DNA of 64,000 nucleotides, from contig CANGYH010000006.1 in the NCBI GenBank assembly GCA_947458545.1, positions 62,001 to 126,000 of the forward strand, written 5' to 3'. Numbering within the stretch: the first letter of the stretch is position 1; the number at the start of each line of letters is the position of its first letter. The notes beneath the pieces are model-generated. The model did no database searches. It saw nothing but the letters and a program-made list of their open reading frames with translations, and was not told the origin of the DNA. The position numbers were made by a program, and so were the translations under genes. Below are positions 8,632-18,171 of this stretch, piece after piece. This stretch comes from Cytophagaceae bacterium. Its GTDB lineage: Bacteria > Bacteroidota > Bacteroidia > Cytophagales > Flexibacteraceae.

Positions 8632-9669
8632 TTACAGCGCCCGCATTTGCAGCGTACCCTTGTGGGTAATCTCCATGCCCATCATGTGCATCTGGGTGCT
8701 GATGGTGCCGCTCATGCCTTGCAGGCGGCCTGCCGAATTATCAAACTGGGTGGTGATGTCGGCCTGCGTCTCTTGGGCGATGTTGGGCATGGCCTCGTCG
8801 TCGTGGTCAGGCTCTATACCATCCTGGCGGTCTGCCTCGTCGGCTATGCCTTGCATTTGTTGGCTGCTTACGGCAGCGCCAACTGTAGTGCGCAGGCTGG
8901 CCAGAGAGCCAACCATGCGCGTAAGTTGCAGGGTCTGCTGCATACCACCAACGGCCATCCGCGTGGGTTTGCCGGGCTGCACGGGCTGCTCAGGCAGCAC
9001 AAACATCTCCAGAAAGTCGGTCGGCACCAGGTCTAGCACCTCGTCGTCTTCCTGCACCTCCATCGTTTTGGCCTTCGGCGTGCCCACGGTGCTCACGGTG
9101 TAGCCGGCCCGCAGCGTGCCGCTCTTGGTAAACTCGGCATGCAGGCGCACACGCTCACCATCTACCACGGCCTCGGCGCTGGCCATCTCGCCGTCTTTTA
9201 CGGTGGTTACCGTCAGGCTCACGTTGCCCGTTTCAGCGTCTACAATCAGCACCGGTATTTGTGTAATCTCGAAGTTGCCCAGCTCATCTACCGTAAAAGG
9301 TGCCCGCAGCGTGCCCTTAGGGATGCTCGCCAGCGTGGCGATGGCCCGGCCAGAGGCATCTGTGGCGCGGAAGCTCTCCAGGTAAAACATGCCTGCGGCC
9401 CCACCGTTGGGCGTGGTGCGCTGCACCTGCAGGGCAAAAGTGCTGGTGGTGGTAAACTTCATGTCTTCGCCCATGGCCATCATGCCACCCATGCCGGCTG
9501 GCATACCAGGGATCCCTGCACCCATGCTACCTCCCATGTTGACCTCATCTACTTGCGTGCAGCTGTAGCGGTAGGTGGTGTTGGGCTTCCACTGGTAGCG
9601 GAGGGTGGTCTGGGCCTGGGCTACAGAGGCAGCCATCAGGCACACAAAGGCTAGGCAACGTATCAGCAT
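8632..9669 (-). CDS. Secreted protein of unknown function with Met/Gly-rich insert
   Basis: A 345-residue protein with a clear signal peptide (MLIRCLAFVCLMAASVAQAQ) and no later membrane segment, so probably periplasmic or exported. After TTLRYQWKPNTTYRYSCTQ comes a Met/Gly-rich stretch (residues about 45-70, MGGSMGAG, MPAGMGGMMAMG). The rest is beta-rich, with paired KxxxxMxxGxG-like strands. It resembles the DUF6263-like secreted proteins of Bacteroidota, but I cannot confirm the family. The Met cluster could bind copper or be a flexible linker; this is speculation. It converges on crcB with 15 bp between stops and has no obvious operon partner. Confidence 0.75.
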   Translation of the reverse strand: MLIRCLAFVCLMAASVAQAQTTLRYQWKPNTTYRYSCTQVDEVNMGGSMGAGIPGMPAGMGGMMAMGEDMKFTTTSTFALQVQRTTPNGGAAGMFYLESFRATDASGRAIATLASIPKGTLRAPFTVDELGNFEITQIPVLIVDAETGNVSLTVTTVKDGEMASAEAVVDGERVRLHAEFTKSGTLRAGYTVSTVGTPKAKTMEVQEDDEVLDLVPTDFLEMFVLPEQPVQPGKPTRMAVGGMQQTLQLTRMVGSLASLRTTVGAAVSSQQMQGIADEADRQDGIEPDHDDEAMPNIAQETQADITTQFDNSAGRLQGMSGTISTQMHMMGMEITHKGTLQMRAL

Positions 9670-9783
9670 GGTGGTGTAAAAGTCTAGGTTAGTTGATTAC
9701 CGATTCCGAAGGCAAGTTTGCCCCACCCGGGCCGACGGCCCAAGTTAAAGTTGGCTAAACAAGCTGCATCCCAAATAAGCTGG

Positions 9784-9816
9784 TAAAGGCCCCAGGCATA
9801 ATGCCCGGGGCCTTTA
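9784..9816 (-). terminator. Rho-independent terminator of the SBBP-repeat gene
   Basis: The arms AAAGGCCCC and GGGGCCTTT flank AGGCATAATGCCC, which can extend the stem. It sits just downstream of the stop at 9821 on the minus strand. Confidence 0.75.
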
Positions 9817-9820
9817 CTGC

Positions 9821-12800
9821 TTATTGCACCACCAGGCGTGTGGTGCGGTCGGCCTCGGCTTCAGTCCGCAGGCGGAGTTGGTAGATGCCAGGGGCCAGGT
9901 CGGCCTCTACGGGTTGGCCTGCCTCTACGGGCTGGTCTAGCACCAGGCGGCCATCGGTGGCAAAGGCCTGCAGGCGGCCGGCGCCGTCAAACAAGAGGGT
10001 AAAGCGGCCCGAGGTAGGGTTGGGGTAAACCCGCAGCGCCGTGGCGGCGGGGGTGCCCTCCGTACCCCCGGCCTCATCGCCCAAGCGGATTGGTGGCGGC
10101 GTACTTGTTGGGTTGTAGAGGTAAGAGGCAATAAACCCATCGGCAAACCCGGCCGAGGTTATGGCAGGCATCGGTGCAAAGCTGACCGTCTGCTGGTAGC
10201 TGCCTGCGATGACGGCGCCGCCACCGGCGGCGGTGTCGGCCGACAGAGACTCTTCATCGCCCGCACCGCCGAAGCGGGCCAGGTACAGGGGCAAGCCCGA
10301 GTTGCGCTCCAGCTTGGCCAGGTAACCGTCTAGCCCACCCACCGAGGTAAGCGGGGTGCCCACTGCACCAAAGACCTCATTGGGGGTCTGGGCAAAGTTG
10401 CCCGTTACGATGGGGTTGCCCTGGCGGTCAATCCGCACGCCCAAGGCACGGTCTTGCCCGAAGCCACCGATACGGCGCGCCCACTGCACCTGCGGCACCG
10501 TGCCCGTGCTGAGGCGGAAGGCAAAGCCGTCGTTAAACCCGCGCGAGCTTAGCGTGAAGGGCCCAAACGTTGCCGTGTTGCTGAAAGCCCCTACCGCCAC
10601 CAGCGCACCGCCGTTGGGGTCCATGGCTACGTCGCGCACCACCTCGTTGGAGGGGCCTTTAATCTCTTGCACCCAGCGGCGCACCCCGTTACCATCAACG
10701 GAGGCCACAAAACCGTCTGACCCACCGGCAGAGGTAAGCGAAAAGACCGTGGTAGAGAAGTTGCTGGCCGTGTAGGTAGCCGTGCCCTCGTAGCTGCCCA
10801 GCAGGTAGCCGTTGCCCGAGGCATCGGTGGCAGCACCAAAACCAAAGTCGTTGCCCGGGCCACCTACCTGTACCACCCAGAACATGCTGCCTACCTCGGT
10901 AAAGCGGGCCAAAAACGCATCGGCATTGCCGCGGCTCGTCAGGTTGACCACAGTACCAAAGGCTCCGCCCATGGCCGAACGGCCCACAAACGAGCCCGCC
11001 AGGTAAAACCGGAAGTTGGGCGTCACGTCTATGGCATTGTTGCGGTCGTTGCCCTCGGCCCCGGTGCGGAAGATCCACTGGATGCGGCCGTCGGGCAGTA
11101 CGCGGGCCACAAACCCGTCTTCGCCCCCGGCCGATACCAGCGTGATGGCAGGCCCGCTAGCGGGCGTAACCGTCATGCTGCCTGTAAAGAAGCCACACAC
11201 ATAGGCGTTGCCCAAACGGTCAACCCCCAGGCCCAGGGCCTCGTCGTTGCCGGTAGAAGAGAAGCGGCACACCCAGGCAAGGTTGCCCTGCGGCGTATAG
11301 CGCACCAGCATACCGTCGGTGCCGCCGGCTGCGGTAAAGCTCTGCGCTGCAGCCGAGCCGCCGCTAAAGGTGGCCGTGCCCGTAAACGAGCCGCAGGCAT
11401 AGGTAGAGCCGTCTGGGGCCAGGCGTACGCGCGTGTATCGGTCGGCCCCGGCCGCGCCCTTCACCTCCCGCAGCTGTGCAAAGCCAAAGCTGCCTACAGG
11501 CGGAGCTGGGGCGGGGGCGGTAAGGCGGACTTCATAGTCGGCCGTGTAGCCCGTAGCAAGGTTGGCGCATCCGGCGGTCGTGGCCAACGAGGATGAGCTG
11601 CCCTGGATGCGCATAGATACCTGCCGCCCCCAGGCCGCCCGCGCCGCCGTGTTGAAGGGCGATATCAGCACTTGCACGGTCCAATTGGGCGCTATGGCGT
11701 TAGAGAGGGCCACCGCCTCGGTAGCAGGGTCAAACTGGCCATCGTCGTTGAAATCAATCAGCGCCCGGTTGAAGAGCGAGCTGCCTCCGCCGATGCTATT
11801 GACCAACGAGAACGTGGCCGCCTGGCCCACCGTCAGGGCTATAGGCTCGGAGGTATAGCGGTAGCCCGTGGCGTTGGTCAGGTTCACGGGCCCGGCCGCA
11901 AAGCCGTTGACAAACAAAGTGCCCGGCGTTACCGGCGCCGACGCCACCGGCGTGCAGAACTGCTTGACGGCAAAGTCGAAGGCCTCGTTGGTGGTGGCGC
12001 TACCTTGCTCGACCGATACGTAGTAGGTGCCGGCCGGCAGCAGGGCCGAGGCGTCGTACACGCCCCCGTTAAAGGCCGGGCTGGCCGTAGCTGGCGAGAT
12101 GGCCACCCCTGATAGGGTCTGCTGGCCTGTAAGCAAAACATAGCGGTGGCGCTCGTAGTCTGCCGCAGGTGTAGCCGCCGGGCGTACCGTGATGCGGCCA
12201 CCCGTTTGCAAGGTTAGGCCATACTGCTTGTCTCGGCCCGGCTGGTAGGCTGACGTAGCCGGGTTTACCCCATTAGAAATGAGGTAGTTCCAGGCCTTGT
12301 CTGCCTCTGCCGCCAGGTTGCCCTGCACCCGTTGGTTCACGTTGATTTGGGTAATGTTGGTGCCTGAGATAAACTGGCCTACGCCTGGCTGCGCGCCGGG
12401 GCTGGTACAGGTACGCAAGAGGGTGTAAGGTGGCATCTGCGCGCCCAAGGGGTTGGCAGGCGCCTCTACCACAACAAAGTAGCGCCCGCTGGTAGGCCCG
12501 ATAACGGCAAAGTCTTGATAAGGAGCCCAGGGAGAGATTGGCTCTCGGTTGCCATTCAGCAACTGCATGTTGTGGCCGTTGAGCGTGGTAAACCGTACCG
12601 ACGTCAGGATGGCCTGCGAGGTTGAGCCCGCATCATGCACAAACGTGAGTGTATCGGGCGCGCTGCCATTGCTCTGGCCGTTTAGTGGGGTGTTGCAGGT
12701 CAGCTCTCTGTAGGGCAGGCCTGGGCTAATCTGTAAAAAAGCATCCAGCGTGGTGCCATTGGGCAGTGCGTCGCAAGGGCTGCCGGCAAGGGCGGTGCTT

Positions 12801-14020
12801 GCCATTTGCACCCGCATGGGTACACGCGTGCCGGCCGCCGCCAGATACACGGCCGATGTGGTGGGCAAGGTCAGGCTAAAAGTGCGCGCAGTGCCTACAA
12901 GCGACGTAGAAGGCAGTGCCACTTCTCCAGCATCGGTGTAATCCCCGTCGCGGTTAAGGTCTAGGTACACCCGCACAAAGGGGGTGGGCACGCTGGGGCC
13001 GTTGTCTATCAGGCCCAGCGTCAGCGCCTGGCCCAGCGTACACGCAAAAGCGGTTTGAGCAAAGTAGTATCCCGGCGCCGTCAGATACGGATAAGTTTGC
13101 TCGCCGCAGCAAACGGGCCTTACCTCATACAGGCCAGAGGCCAGGTTGGCCCCGCCCTCTGGTATACAGGTATTTACAAGGGTAAAGTCGAACGGCTGCC
13201 CGGTGGTGGTGCTGCCTTGCTCAATGGCAATGTATCGCGTGCCGGGCTCCAGAATGGCTGCGGCCTCGGTAAAGTTGGTGGCCCCTGCAGGGGTGCCGCC
13301 AACCAACGTATTGGTGGCGGGCCCAGCCAAAAACTTGCCAAAGCCACCCAGCGCCGTGCTGCCTTGTGGCCCCACGGCCCGTACCAAGCCACGTGCGGGT
13401 ACCGCAAAAGAGAAGGCCTGGTCTGCACCCGGCCAGTAGCCGCCCGCCAAACCCGTGCCGCTGCCTTGGGCGTTGGTGGTATTCCAGTCATATTCGTAGT
13501 CGCGCAGGGCATCCGCGCGGCCCGCAAGCGACCCCTGCACCCGCTGGCCAAGCGCCACCGACACAAGGTTGGTCAGCGCTTGGAAAGTCGGGAAAGGCGC
13601 ATTGCTGCACGCCAGCACAAAACCATAATCAGCCGGCCGTCGAATCGCCCCTCCGTCTTCATACCAGGCCGCGCTTACAAGGATATGGTAGCTCCCTACG
13701 CTCAGAAAAGTCTGTACAGAAGGCCCGTTGTTAAAAATAGTACCTTGGCTTTCTACGCGGATATCTACCCTGTCGGGCCCTAGGCCGCGCACCTGATAGT
13801 ATTGTGCAACAGGCACTTGCAGCACAAAAGTGTCTGTAAACAAGCCATCTACAGCGCCCGGATATGCAGGCACCACAGGGTTATCGGCAAAGGTGCCGTT
13901 GTACGTATTGCCGCAAACTAAAGCAGGGTAAGCTTGCAGCCCCCCCACACCGCCCAGCCCCTGCAGGGCGGGCAGCAAAGCAGTCAGCAGAAAAGCAAAG
14001 TGTAGTAAGGATGTGCGCAT
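9821..14020 (-). CDS. T9SS-exported protein with GEVED-like and SBBP beta-propeller repeats
   Basis: About 1399 residues from the ATG at 14020, which places MRTSLLHFAFLLTALLPALQG as signal peptide (upstream ATGs at 14032 and 14053 are possible). The first 850 residues hold repeated modules around FDF(A/T)LVNTC or FDFAVKQFC and GEVED-like segments (ALIDFNDDGQFDP, GYTADYEVRL). Residues about 860-1310 are SBBP-type blades with recurrent YVCGFFTG, GGEDGFVARV and GGLDGYLAKLE motifs, probably a beta-propeller. The C-terminus (LRVYPNPTSGRFTLLF ... GIYQLRL) is a type A T9SS sorting domain, cleaved during export. Likely a cell-surface or released recognition protein. It has its own terminator and stands alone. 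Confidence 0.87.
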   Translation of the reverse strand: MRTSLLHFAFLLTALLPALQGLGGVGGLQAYPALVCGNTYNGTFADNPVVPAYPGAVDGLFTDTFVLQVPVAQYYQVRGLGPDRVDIRVESQGTIFNNGPSVQTFLSVGSYHILVSAAWYEDGGAIRRPADYGFVLACSNAPFPTFQALTNLVSVALGQRVQGSLAGRADALRDYEYDWNTTNAQGSGTGLAGGYWPGADQAFSFAVPARGLVRAVGPQGSTALGGFGKFLAGPATNTLVGGTPAGATNFTEAAAILEPGTRYIAIEQGSTTTGQPFDFTLVNTCIPEGGANLASGLYEVRPVCCGEQTYPYLTAPGYYFAQTAFACTLGQALTLGLIDNGPSVPTPFVRVYLDLNRDGDYTDAGEVALPSTSLVGTARTFSLTLPTTSAVYLAAAGTRVPMRVQMASTALAGSPCDALPNGTTLDAFLQISPGLPYRELTCNTPLNGQSNGSAPDTLTFVHDAGSTSQAILTSVRFTTLNGHNMQLLNGNREPISPWAPYQDFAVIGPTSGRYFVVVEAPANPLGAQMPPYTLLRTCTSPGAQPGVGQFISGTNITQINVNQRVQGNLAAEADKAWNYLISNGVNPATSAYQPGRDKQYGLTLQTGGRITVRPAATPAADYERHRYVLLTGQQTLSGVAISPATASPAFNGGVYDASALLPAGTYYVSVEQGSATTNEAFDFAVKQFCTPVASAPVTPGTLFVNGFAAGPVNLTNATGYRYTSEPIALTVGQAATFSLVNSIGGGSSLFNRALIDFNDDGQFDPATEAVALSNAIAPNWTVQVLISPFNTAARAAWGRQVSMRIQGSSSSLATTAGCANLATGYTADYEVRLTAPAPAPPVGSFGFAQLREVKGAAGADRYTRVRLAPDGSTYACGSFTGTATFSGGSAAAQSFTAAGGTDGMLVRYTPQGNLAWVCRFSSTGNDEALGLGVDRLGNAYVCGFFTGSMTVTPASGPAITLVSAGGEDGFVARVLPDGRIQWIFRTGAEGNDRNNAIDVTPNFRFYLAGSFVGRSAMGGAFGTVVNLTSRGNADAFLARFTEVGSMFWVVQVGGPGNDFGFGAATDASGNGYLLGSYEGTATYTASNFSTTVFSLTSAGGSDGFVASVDGNGVRRWVQEIKGPSNEVVRDVAMDPNGGALVAVGAFSNTATFGPFTLSSRGFNDGFAFRLSTGTVPQVQWARRIGGFGQDRALGVRIDRQGNPIVTGNFAQTPNEVFGAVGTPLTSVGGLDGYLAKLERNSGLPLYLARFGGAGDEESLSADTAAGGGAVIAGSYQQTVSFAPMPAITSAGFADGFIASYLYNPTSTPPPIRLGDEAGGTEGTPAATALRVYPNPTSGRFTLLFDGAGRLQAFATDGRLVLDQPVEAGQPVEADLAPGIYQLRLRTEAEADRTTRLVVQ

Positions 14021-14197
14021 ACAAAAAGGCATATGCTGATGGTTGGACAGCAATTTAGGCGTCTAGATACAGATAATCTTACAGAAGTAACCTTTTAGGG
14101 CAAAAAAATAATATTAACCCAAGGGAGCTGGCCTCGGCAAAACCTGGCCCCTAAACTCTCCACTTCTGCACCGACCTTTGCGGGCCCAACGCCTGCC

Positions 14198-14872
14198 ATG
14201 ATAAACCCCGACTTTGCCCCCCTCGACGATACCTACCGCCACCGGGGCCTGCGCCGGCAGTTGGTGCTAGAACTGGGCCGCAAGGGCATAGCAGATGCCC
14301 GCGTGCTAGAGGCCATCGGGGCCGTGCCGCGCCACGTCTTCTTCGAGACGGCCTTCATCAACCATGCTTATGAGGACAAGGCCTTCCCCATCGGCGCAGG
14401 CCAGACGATCAGCCAGCCCTATACCGTAGCCCGCCAGACCGAGCTGCTTGGCCTGCCCGCCGGGGCCAAGGTGCTAGAGATTGGCACCGGCTCTGGCTAC
14501 CAATGCGCTGTGCTGGTACAGATGGGCTACAAGGTCTTTACCATCGAGTACCAGCCCGAGCTGGCCCGCCGCAGCAAGCGCCTGCTGCAACGCCTGGGCC
14601 TGAGCCCCGCCGATGCCCTGCAAGGCGACGGCAGCCAGGGCTGGCCCACCCGCGCCCCTTTCGACGGTATCCTCGTCACGGCCGGTGCTCCCGGCGTGCC
14701 CGAGGCGCTTCGCAGCCAGTTGGCCCCGGGTGGCAAGCTCATCATCCCCGTCGGAGACCTCCAAAAGCAAGAGATGCTCCGCGTAACGCGCCAGCCAGGC
14801 GGCACCTTTGCCGAAGAGCGCTTCGGCGGCTTCCGCTTCGTACCGCTAAAGGGTACGCAAGGCTGGGGGTAG
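14198..14872 (+). CDS. pcm: Protein-L-isoaspartate O-methyltransferase
   Basis: A 224-residue cytoplasmic enzyme that methylates isoaspartyl residues in aged proteins using S-adenosylmethionine, starting their repair to aspartate. Diagnostic motifs are PRHVFFETAFINHAYEDKAF, IGAGQTISQPYTVA (substrate and SAM region), VLEIGTGSGYQCAVL (SAM-binding motif I, residues about 90-104), the acidic FTIEYQPEL loop and FDGILVTAGAP. Length matches the family. A GACCTTTG promoter-like box at 14173-14180 lies 18 bp before the start. It is transcribed divergently from the large T9SS gene; no partner is obvious. Confidence 0.95.
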   Translation: MINPDFAPLDDTYRHRGLRRQLVLELGRKGIADARVLEAIGAVPRHVFFETAFINHAYEDKAFPIGAGQTISQPYTVARQTELLGLPAGAKVLEIGTGSGYQCAVLVQMGYKVFTIEYQPELARRSKRLLQRLGLSPADALQGDGSQGWPTRAPFDGILVTAGAPGVPEALRSQLAPGGKLIIPVGDLQKQEMLRVTRQPGGTFAEERFGGFRFVPLKGTQGWG

Positions 14873-15027
14873 CCCGTAATCCTAAAGGACACATGGCCCC
14901 TGCGCGGCCACAAGCCAAAGGCCAGATTACCATGAGGTAAGGCGTTTTGTACATAAGCCCTTGCAGCCCACAACTTTACGGTAGGCAACACAACATTGCC
15001 CACCCGTTTGTTGTTTAACTAACTGCT

Positions 15028-15231
15028 ATGGCAACGGACCTTGCTCTTTCAGAATCTGTTGTGTACGGCCTTGGGGCCGGCATGGGCCTATTGGTAGCCC
15101 TGGGCCTGGGTACCTGGGCATGGCTGCGGGCACGCCGCAACCCCAACAAGCCCGACCGTACCTACTACGGCCGTAGGCCAGACTATGCCGCCTTCGAGCA
15201 ATGGCGCAACCAGCAGCACCAAGGTGCCTAG
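15028..15231 (+). CDS. Small single-span membrane protein, unknown
   Basis: A 67-residue protein with one membrane segment (residues about 10-34, VVYGLGAGMGLLVALGLGTWAWL) followed by a basic RARRNPNKP stretch and a hydrophilic tail. The topology by the positive-inside rule is N-out, C-in. Two leading acidic residues, a good hydrophobic core and high-GC codon use matching the neighbours support a real gene. It lies between pcm and the GH31 gene on the same strand, about 110 bp before the latter. I recognise no family. Confidence 0.6.
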   Translation: MATDLALSESVVYGLGAGMGLLVALGLGTWAWLRARRNPNKPDRTYYGRRPDYAAFEQWRNQQHQGA

Positions 15232-15343
15232 AGCAAGTATGTAAGGAAAGGCAGGCCTAGCATCCTACGCCAGGCAATCCCGTGGGCTACTTTTGGCCTC
15301 TTGTTTACCTCCCCCTCCCAACCGTAAACAAGCCAGGCACCCC

Positions 15344-17767
15344 ATGATCGAAACCTTCTGGACCGCCGCCGCCGCGCAGCGCCTCACCTCCCAAAGCCTG
15401 GGGCCAGTCAGCCGTATCGAGCAGCAAGGCCAAACTACGGTCCTGCAAGACGTCAACGGCAGGCTAGAGGTATCGGTCATCTCTGAAAACATCGTGCGGA
15501 TGCGCGTGGCGCCCCACGGCACTTTTCTGCCAGACTTTAGCTACGGCCGCAAACCCGCCGAGTTCGATGTGCGCCAGCCCGCCTGGACGGAGACACCCAC
15601 CCACCACATCCTCCAACTGCCCGCCTTTGCGCTAGAGGTAGCCAAAGAGAACATGGCCACCCGCATCCGCACCGTGGCCGGGCAAGTACTGGCAGAAGAT
15701 GCCGCCGGGCCCCACTGGGAAGAAAACAACGAGTTCGGCGGATACTGGGTACACTGGGAGCGTACCATCGCCCCCGGCGAGTGCTTCTACGGCCTCGGCG
15801 ACAAAGCCAGCGACCTCAACCTGGCCGGGCGCCGCTTCACCCTCTGGAGCACAGACAGCTACGCCTTCGAGCGCAATACAGACCCACTCTACCGCAACAT
15901 CCCCTTTTACATCGGGCTGGTAGGCGGCGTAGCCTACGGCATCTTCTTCGACAACAGCTACAAGACGCACTTCGACTTCGGCGCCGACGGCTCAGGCAAG
16001 CTCAACTACACCTCCGAAGGGGGCGAGCTGTGCTGCTACTATATCCACGGGCCGCACATGATGGACGTGGTGAAGCGCTTCAGCCACCTGACGGGCACGC
16101 ACCCCATGCCGCCCATGTGGGCGCTCGGCTTCCAGCAATGCCGCTGGAGCTACTACCCCGAGGCCAAAGTCCGCGCCCTGGCAGCCAAGTTCCGCGAAGA
16201 AGAAATACCCTGCGACGTCATCCATCTAGACATTGACTACATGGATGGCTACCGGTGCTTCACCTGGGACAAGGCCAAGTTCCCCGACCCGCCCGCCATG
16301 ATGCGAGACCTGGCCGCCGACGGCTTCAAAACCGTCGTCATCCTAGACCCCGGCATCAAGATAGATACCACCTACGACGTCTTTCAAGAAGGCGTGGCCC
16401 AGGGCTACTTCTGCCGCCGGGGCGACGACTACTTCATGGAAGGGCCCGTCTGGCCCGGCCGGTGCCAGTTTCCAGACTTTACCAACCCCGCCGTCCGAGA
16501 GTGGTGGGGCAACCGCGTCGGTGCCCTGCTAGACGAAGGCGTGGCCGGCATTTGGACGGACATGAACGAGCCCTCCGTCTTCGGCACCGGCACCTTCCCC
16601 AACGACGTACGGCACTACTACGAGGGCTACCGGGGCAGCCACCGCAAGGCCCACAACATATACGGCATGCAGATGGCCCGCGCCACCTACGAGGGCCTGC
16701 GCCGCGCCCGGCCCCGCAGACGGCCCTTCGTGCTTACACGCTCGGGCTATGCAGGCGTTCAGCGCTACGCCGCCTGCTGGACGGGCGACAACATCGCCAG
16801 TTGGGACCATCTCCGCCTGGCCAACGTGCAGTGCCAGCGCATGTCTATGTCAGGCATCTCGTTTGTGGGGTCAGACATTGGCGGCTTCACCGGCTCGCCC
16901 GATGGGGAGCTGTTCGTACGCTGGATACAGCTCGGAGCCTTCCACCCCCTCATGCGGGCCCACAGCAGCGGCGACACCCCCGAGCGCGAGCCCTGGCAGT
17001 TTGGCGAGCCCTACACCAGCATCTGCCGCAAGTTCATAGAGCTGCGCTACCGGCTGCTGCCCTACCTCTACTCCGTCTTCTGGGAGAACTGCCGCTACGG
17101 CTTCCCCATGCTGCGCCCCGTCGTCATGATGGAGCAAGACCAGGCCAACAACACCTGGCGGCAAGACGAGTTTACGCTGGGCGACAAGATCCTCGTCTGC
17201 CCCGTGCTAGAGCAAGGGGCCACGGGCCGCACCATCTACCTGCCCGTAGGCAAGTGGTACTACATGGGCCGCCACGAGATACTGGAGGGCGGCCAGGAGA
17301 GCTACGTAGAGGCCCCGCTCGATGTAATGCCCATCTTCGTACGGGCCGGGTCGGTCATTCCGCTCTACCCCGTGCAACAGTACGTGGGCCAGCTAGAGAT
17401 TACCGAGCTCACCCTCCACGTCTATTACTCGGACTACGACGCCAACACCTTCCTCTACGAAGACACCGGCGAGACCTTCGCCTACGAGCAAGACATCTAC
17501 CTAGAGAAACACTTTGCCTTCCGCGCCGGGCAGGCCAGCTTTGCCGTTGAGCAGCGCATGGAGGGCCTCTTCACCCCGCGGTACGACACGTACTACATCA
17601 AGTTCAGCGGCATCCCCTACGCCGACTACGAGGTCTTGGCCGATGGCAAACCCATTGACGTCCTCATAGACGAAGAAGAAGGCATCCCCGCCGTGCGCGT
17701 CTTCAAATCCTTCAAGCGCCTGGAGGTCATCTGCCAAGCCACAGAAGATGCGGGGATAGGGGAGTAG
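15344..17767 (+). CDS. Glycoside hydrolase family 31 alpha-glucosidase
   Basis: 807 residues from the ATG at 15344 (MIETFWTAAAAQ); the frame is open to 15293, but the extra 17 residues are low in quality. GH31 hydrolases release alpha-linked glucose by a retaining mechanism. The nucleophile Asp is in GIWTDMNEPSVFG (near residue 405) and the acid/base Asp in CWTGDNIASWDHL (near 480). Other GH31 marks are YGLGDKASDLNLAGRR, GFQQCRWSYYP, DIDYMDGYRCFTWD and SDIGGFTGSPDGELFVRWIQLGAFHPLMRAHS. A GH31 N-terminal beta domain precedes the barrel and two beta domains follow. No signal peptide is visible, so it is likely cytoplasmic and acts on maltodextrin-like oligosaccharides. Confidence 0.93.
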   Translation: MIETFWTAAAAQRLTSQSLGPVSRIEQQGQTTVLQDVNGRLEVSVISENIVRMRVAPHGTFLPDFSYGRKPAEFDVRQPAWTETPTHHILQLPAFALEVAKENMATRIRTVAGQVLAEDAAGPHWEENNEFGGYWVHWERTIAPGECFYGLGDKASDLNLAGRRFTLWSTDSYAFERNTDPLYRNIPFYIGLVGGVAYGIFFDNSYKTHFDFGADGSGKLNYTSEGGELCCYYIHGPHMMDVVKRFSHLTGTHPMPPMWALGFQQCRWSYYPEAKVRALAAKFREEEIPCDVIHLDIDYMDGYRCFTWDKAKFPDPPAMMRDLAADGFKTVVILDPGIKIDTTYDVFQEGVAQGYFCRRGDDYFMEGPVWPGRCQFPDFTNPAVREWWGNRVGALLDEGVAGIWTDMNEPSVFGTGTFPNDVRHYYEGYRGSHRKAHNIYGMQMARATYEGLRRARPRRRPFVLTRSGYAGVQRYAACWTGDNIASWDHLRLANVQCQRMSMSGISFVGSDIGGFTGSPDGELFVRWIQLGAFHPLMRAHSSGDTPEREPWQFGEPYTSICRKFIELRYRLLPYLYSVFWENCRYGFPMLRPVVMMEQDQANNTWRQDEFTLGDKILVCPVLEQGATGRTIYLPVGKWYYMGRHEILEGGQESYVEAPLDVMPIFVRAGSVIPLYPVQQYVGQLEITELTLHVYYSDYDANTFLYEDTGETFAYEQDIYLEKHFAFRAGQASFAVEQRMEGLFTPRYDTYYIKFSGIPYADYEVLADGKPIDVLIDEEEGIPAVRVFKSFKRLEVICQATEDAGIGE

Positions 17768-17867
17768 AAGGCGCTGCCCTCTCCCTTCTAACTGTGCAAG
17801 GGCCTTACTGGATTACTGTGCAAGGGCTTTGCCCCCCTCTAACTGAAGGGCTTTGCCCCCCTCTAAC

Positions 17868-17918
17868 TGTGCAATGGCTGTGCCATTGTCACGTGCTCTT
17901 GCGAGGCTGAGCCTCGCG
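17868..17918 (+). repeat. REP element 1 (double palindrome)
   Basis: Left palindrome CAATGGC-TGT-GCCATTG (17872-17888), linker TCACGTGCTCTT, right palindrome GCGAGGCT-G-AGCCTCGC (17901-17917). The same architecture recurs at 18040, 18737, 59244 and 60027. Confidence 0.85.
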
Positions 17919-18039
17919 GGATGCCCTCGCCTACAAATGCACCAACGGCAGTAGGCCTTTTCCACCCATATAATCTAAGGCACTGCTGTAGCGTTGGTGG
18001 TGAGGCTCCAATTGTGCAGAGGCCTTAACCCTCATGCAA

Positions 18040-18092
18040 CTGTGCAATGGCTCTGCCATTGTCACGTGCTCTGGCGAGGCTGAGCCTCGCGG
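18040..18092 (+). repeat. REP element 2, left flank of RAYT
   Basis: Left palindrome CAATGGC-TCT-GCCATTG (18045-18061), linker TCACGTGCTCTG, right palindrome GCGAGGCT-G-AGCCTCGC (18074-18090). It lies about 80 bp before the RAYT start and is inverted relative to the copy after the gene. Confidence 0.88.
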
Positions 18093-18171
18093 TATGCTAT
18101 CTACGCACGAGCATTTCGCAGATTAAGCTGCCTGCTTGTAACGCCCCGGCATAGCCCTCTACCTTGCCGGC

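Larger units (their letters stand above)
17768..18171. other. Gene-free spacer packed with REP elements
   Basis: Between the GH31 gene and the RAYT transposase there is no credible gene. It holds two full REP elements (17868-17918 and 18040-18092) and several partial copies of their left end, CTGTGCAAGGGC, around 17790-17835, with a duplicated GGGCTTTGCCCCCCTCTAACTG segment. Confidence 0.7.

Noticed and set aside
16255-17550. 431-codon plus-strand open frame
   Set aside because: Shifted frame of the GH31 gene; Arg/Pro/Leu-rich with no domain signal.
17768-18100. Possible CRISPR array
   Set aside because: Repeats are internally palindromic and irregularly spaced, with no unique spacers of constant length and no cas genes.
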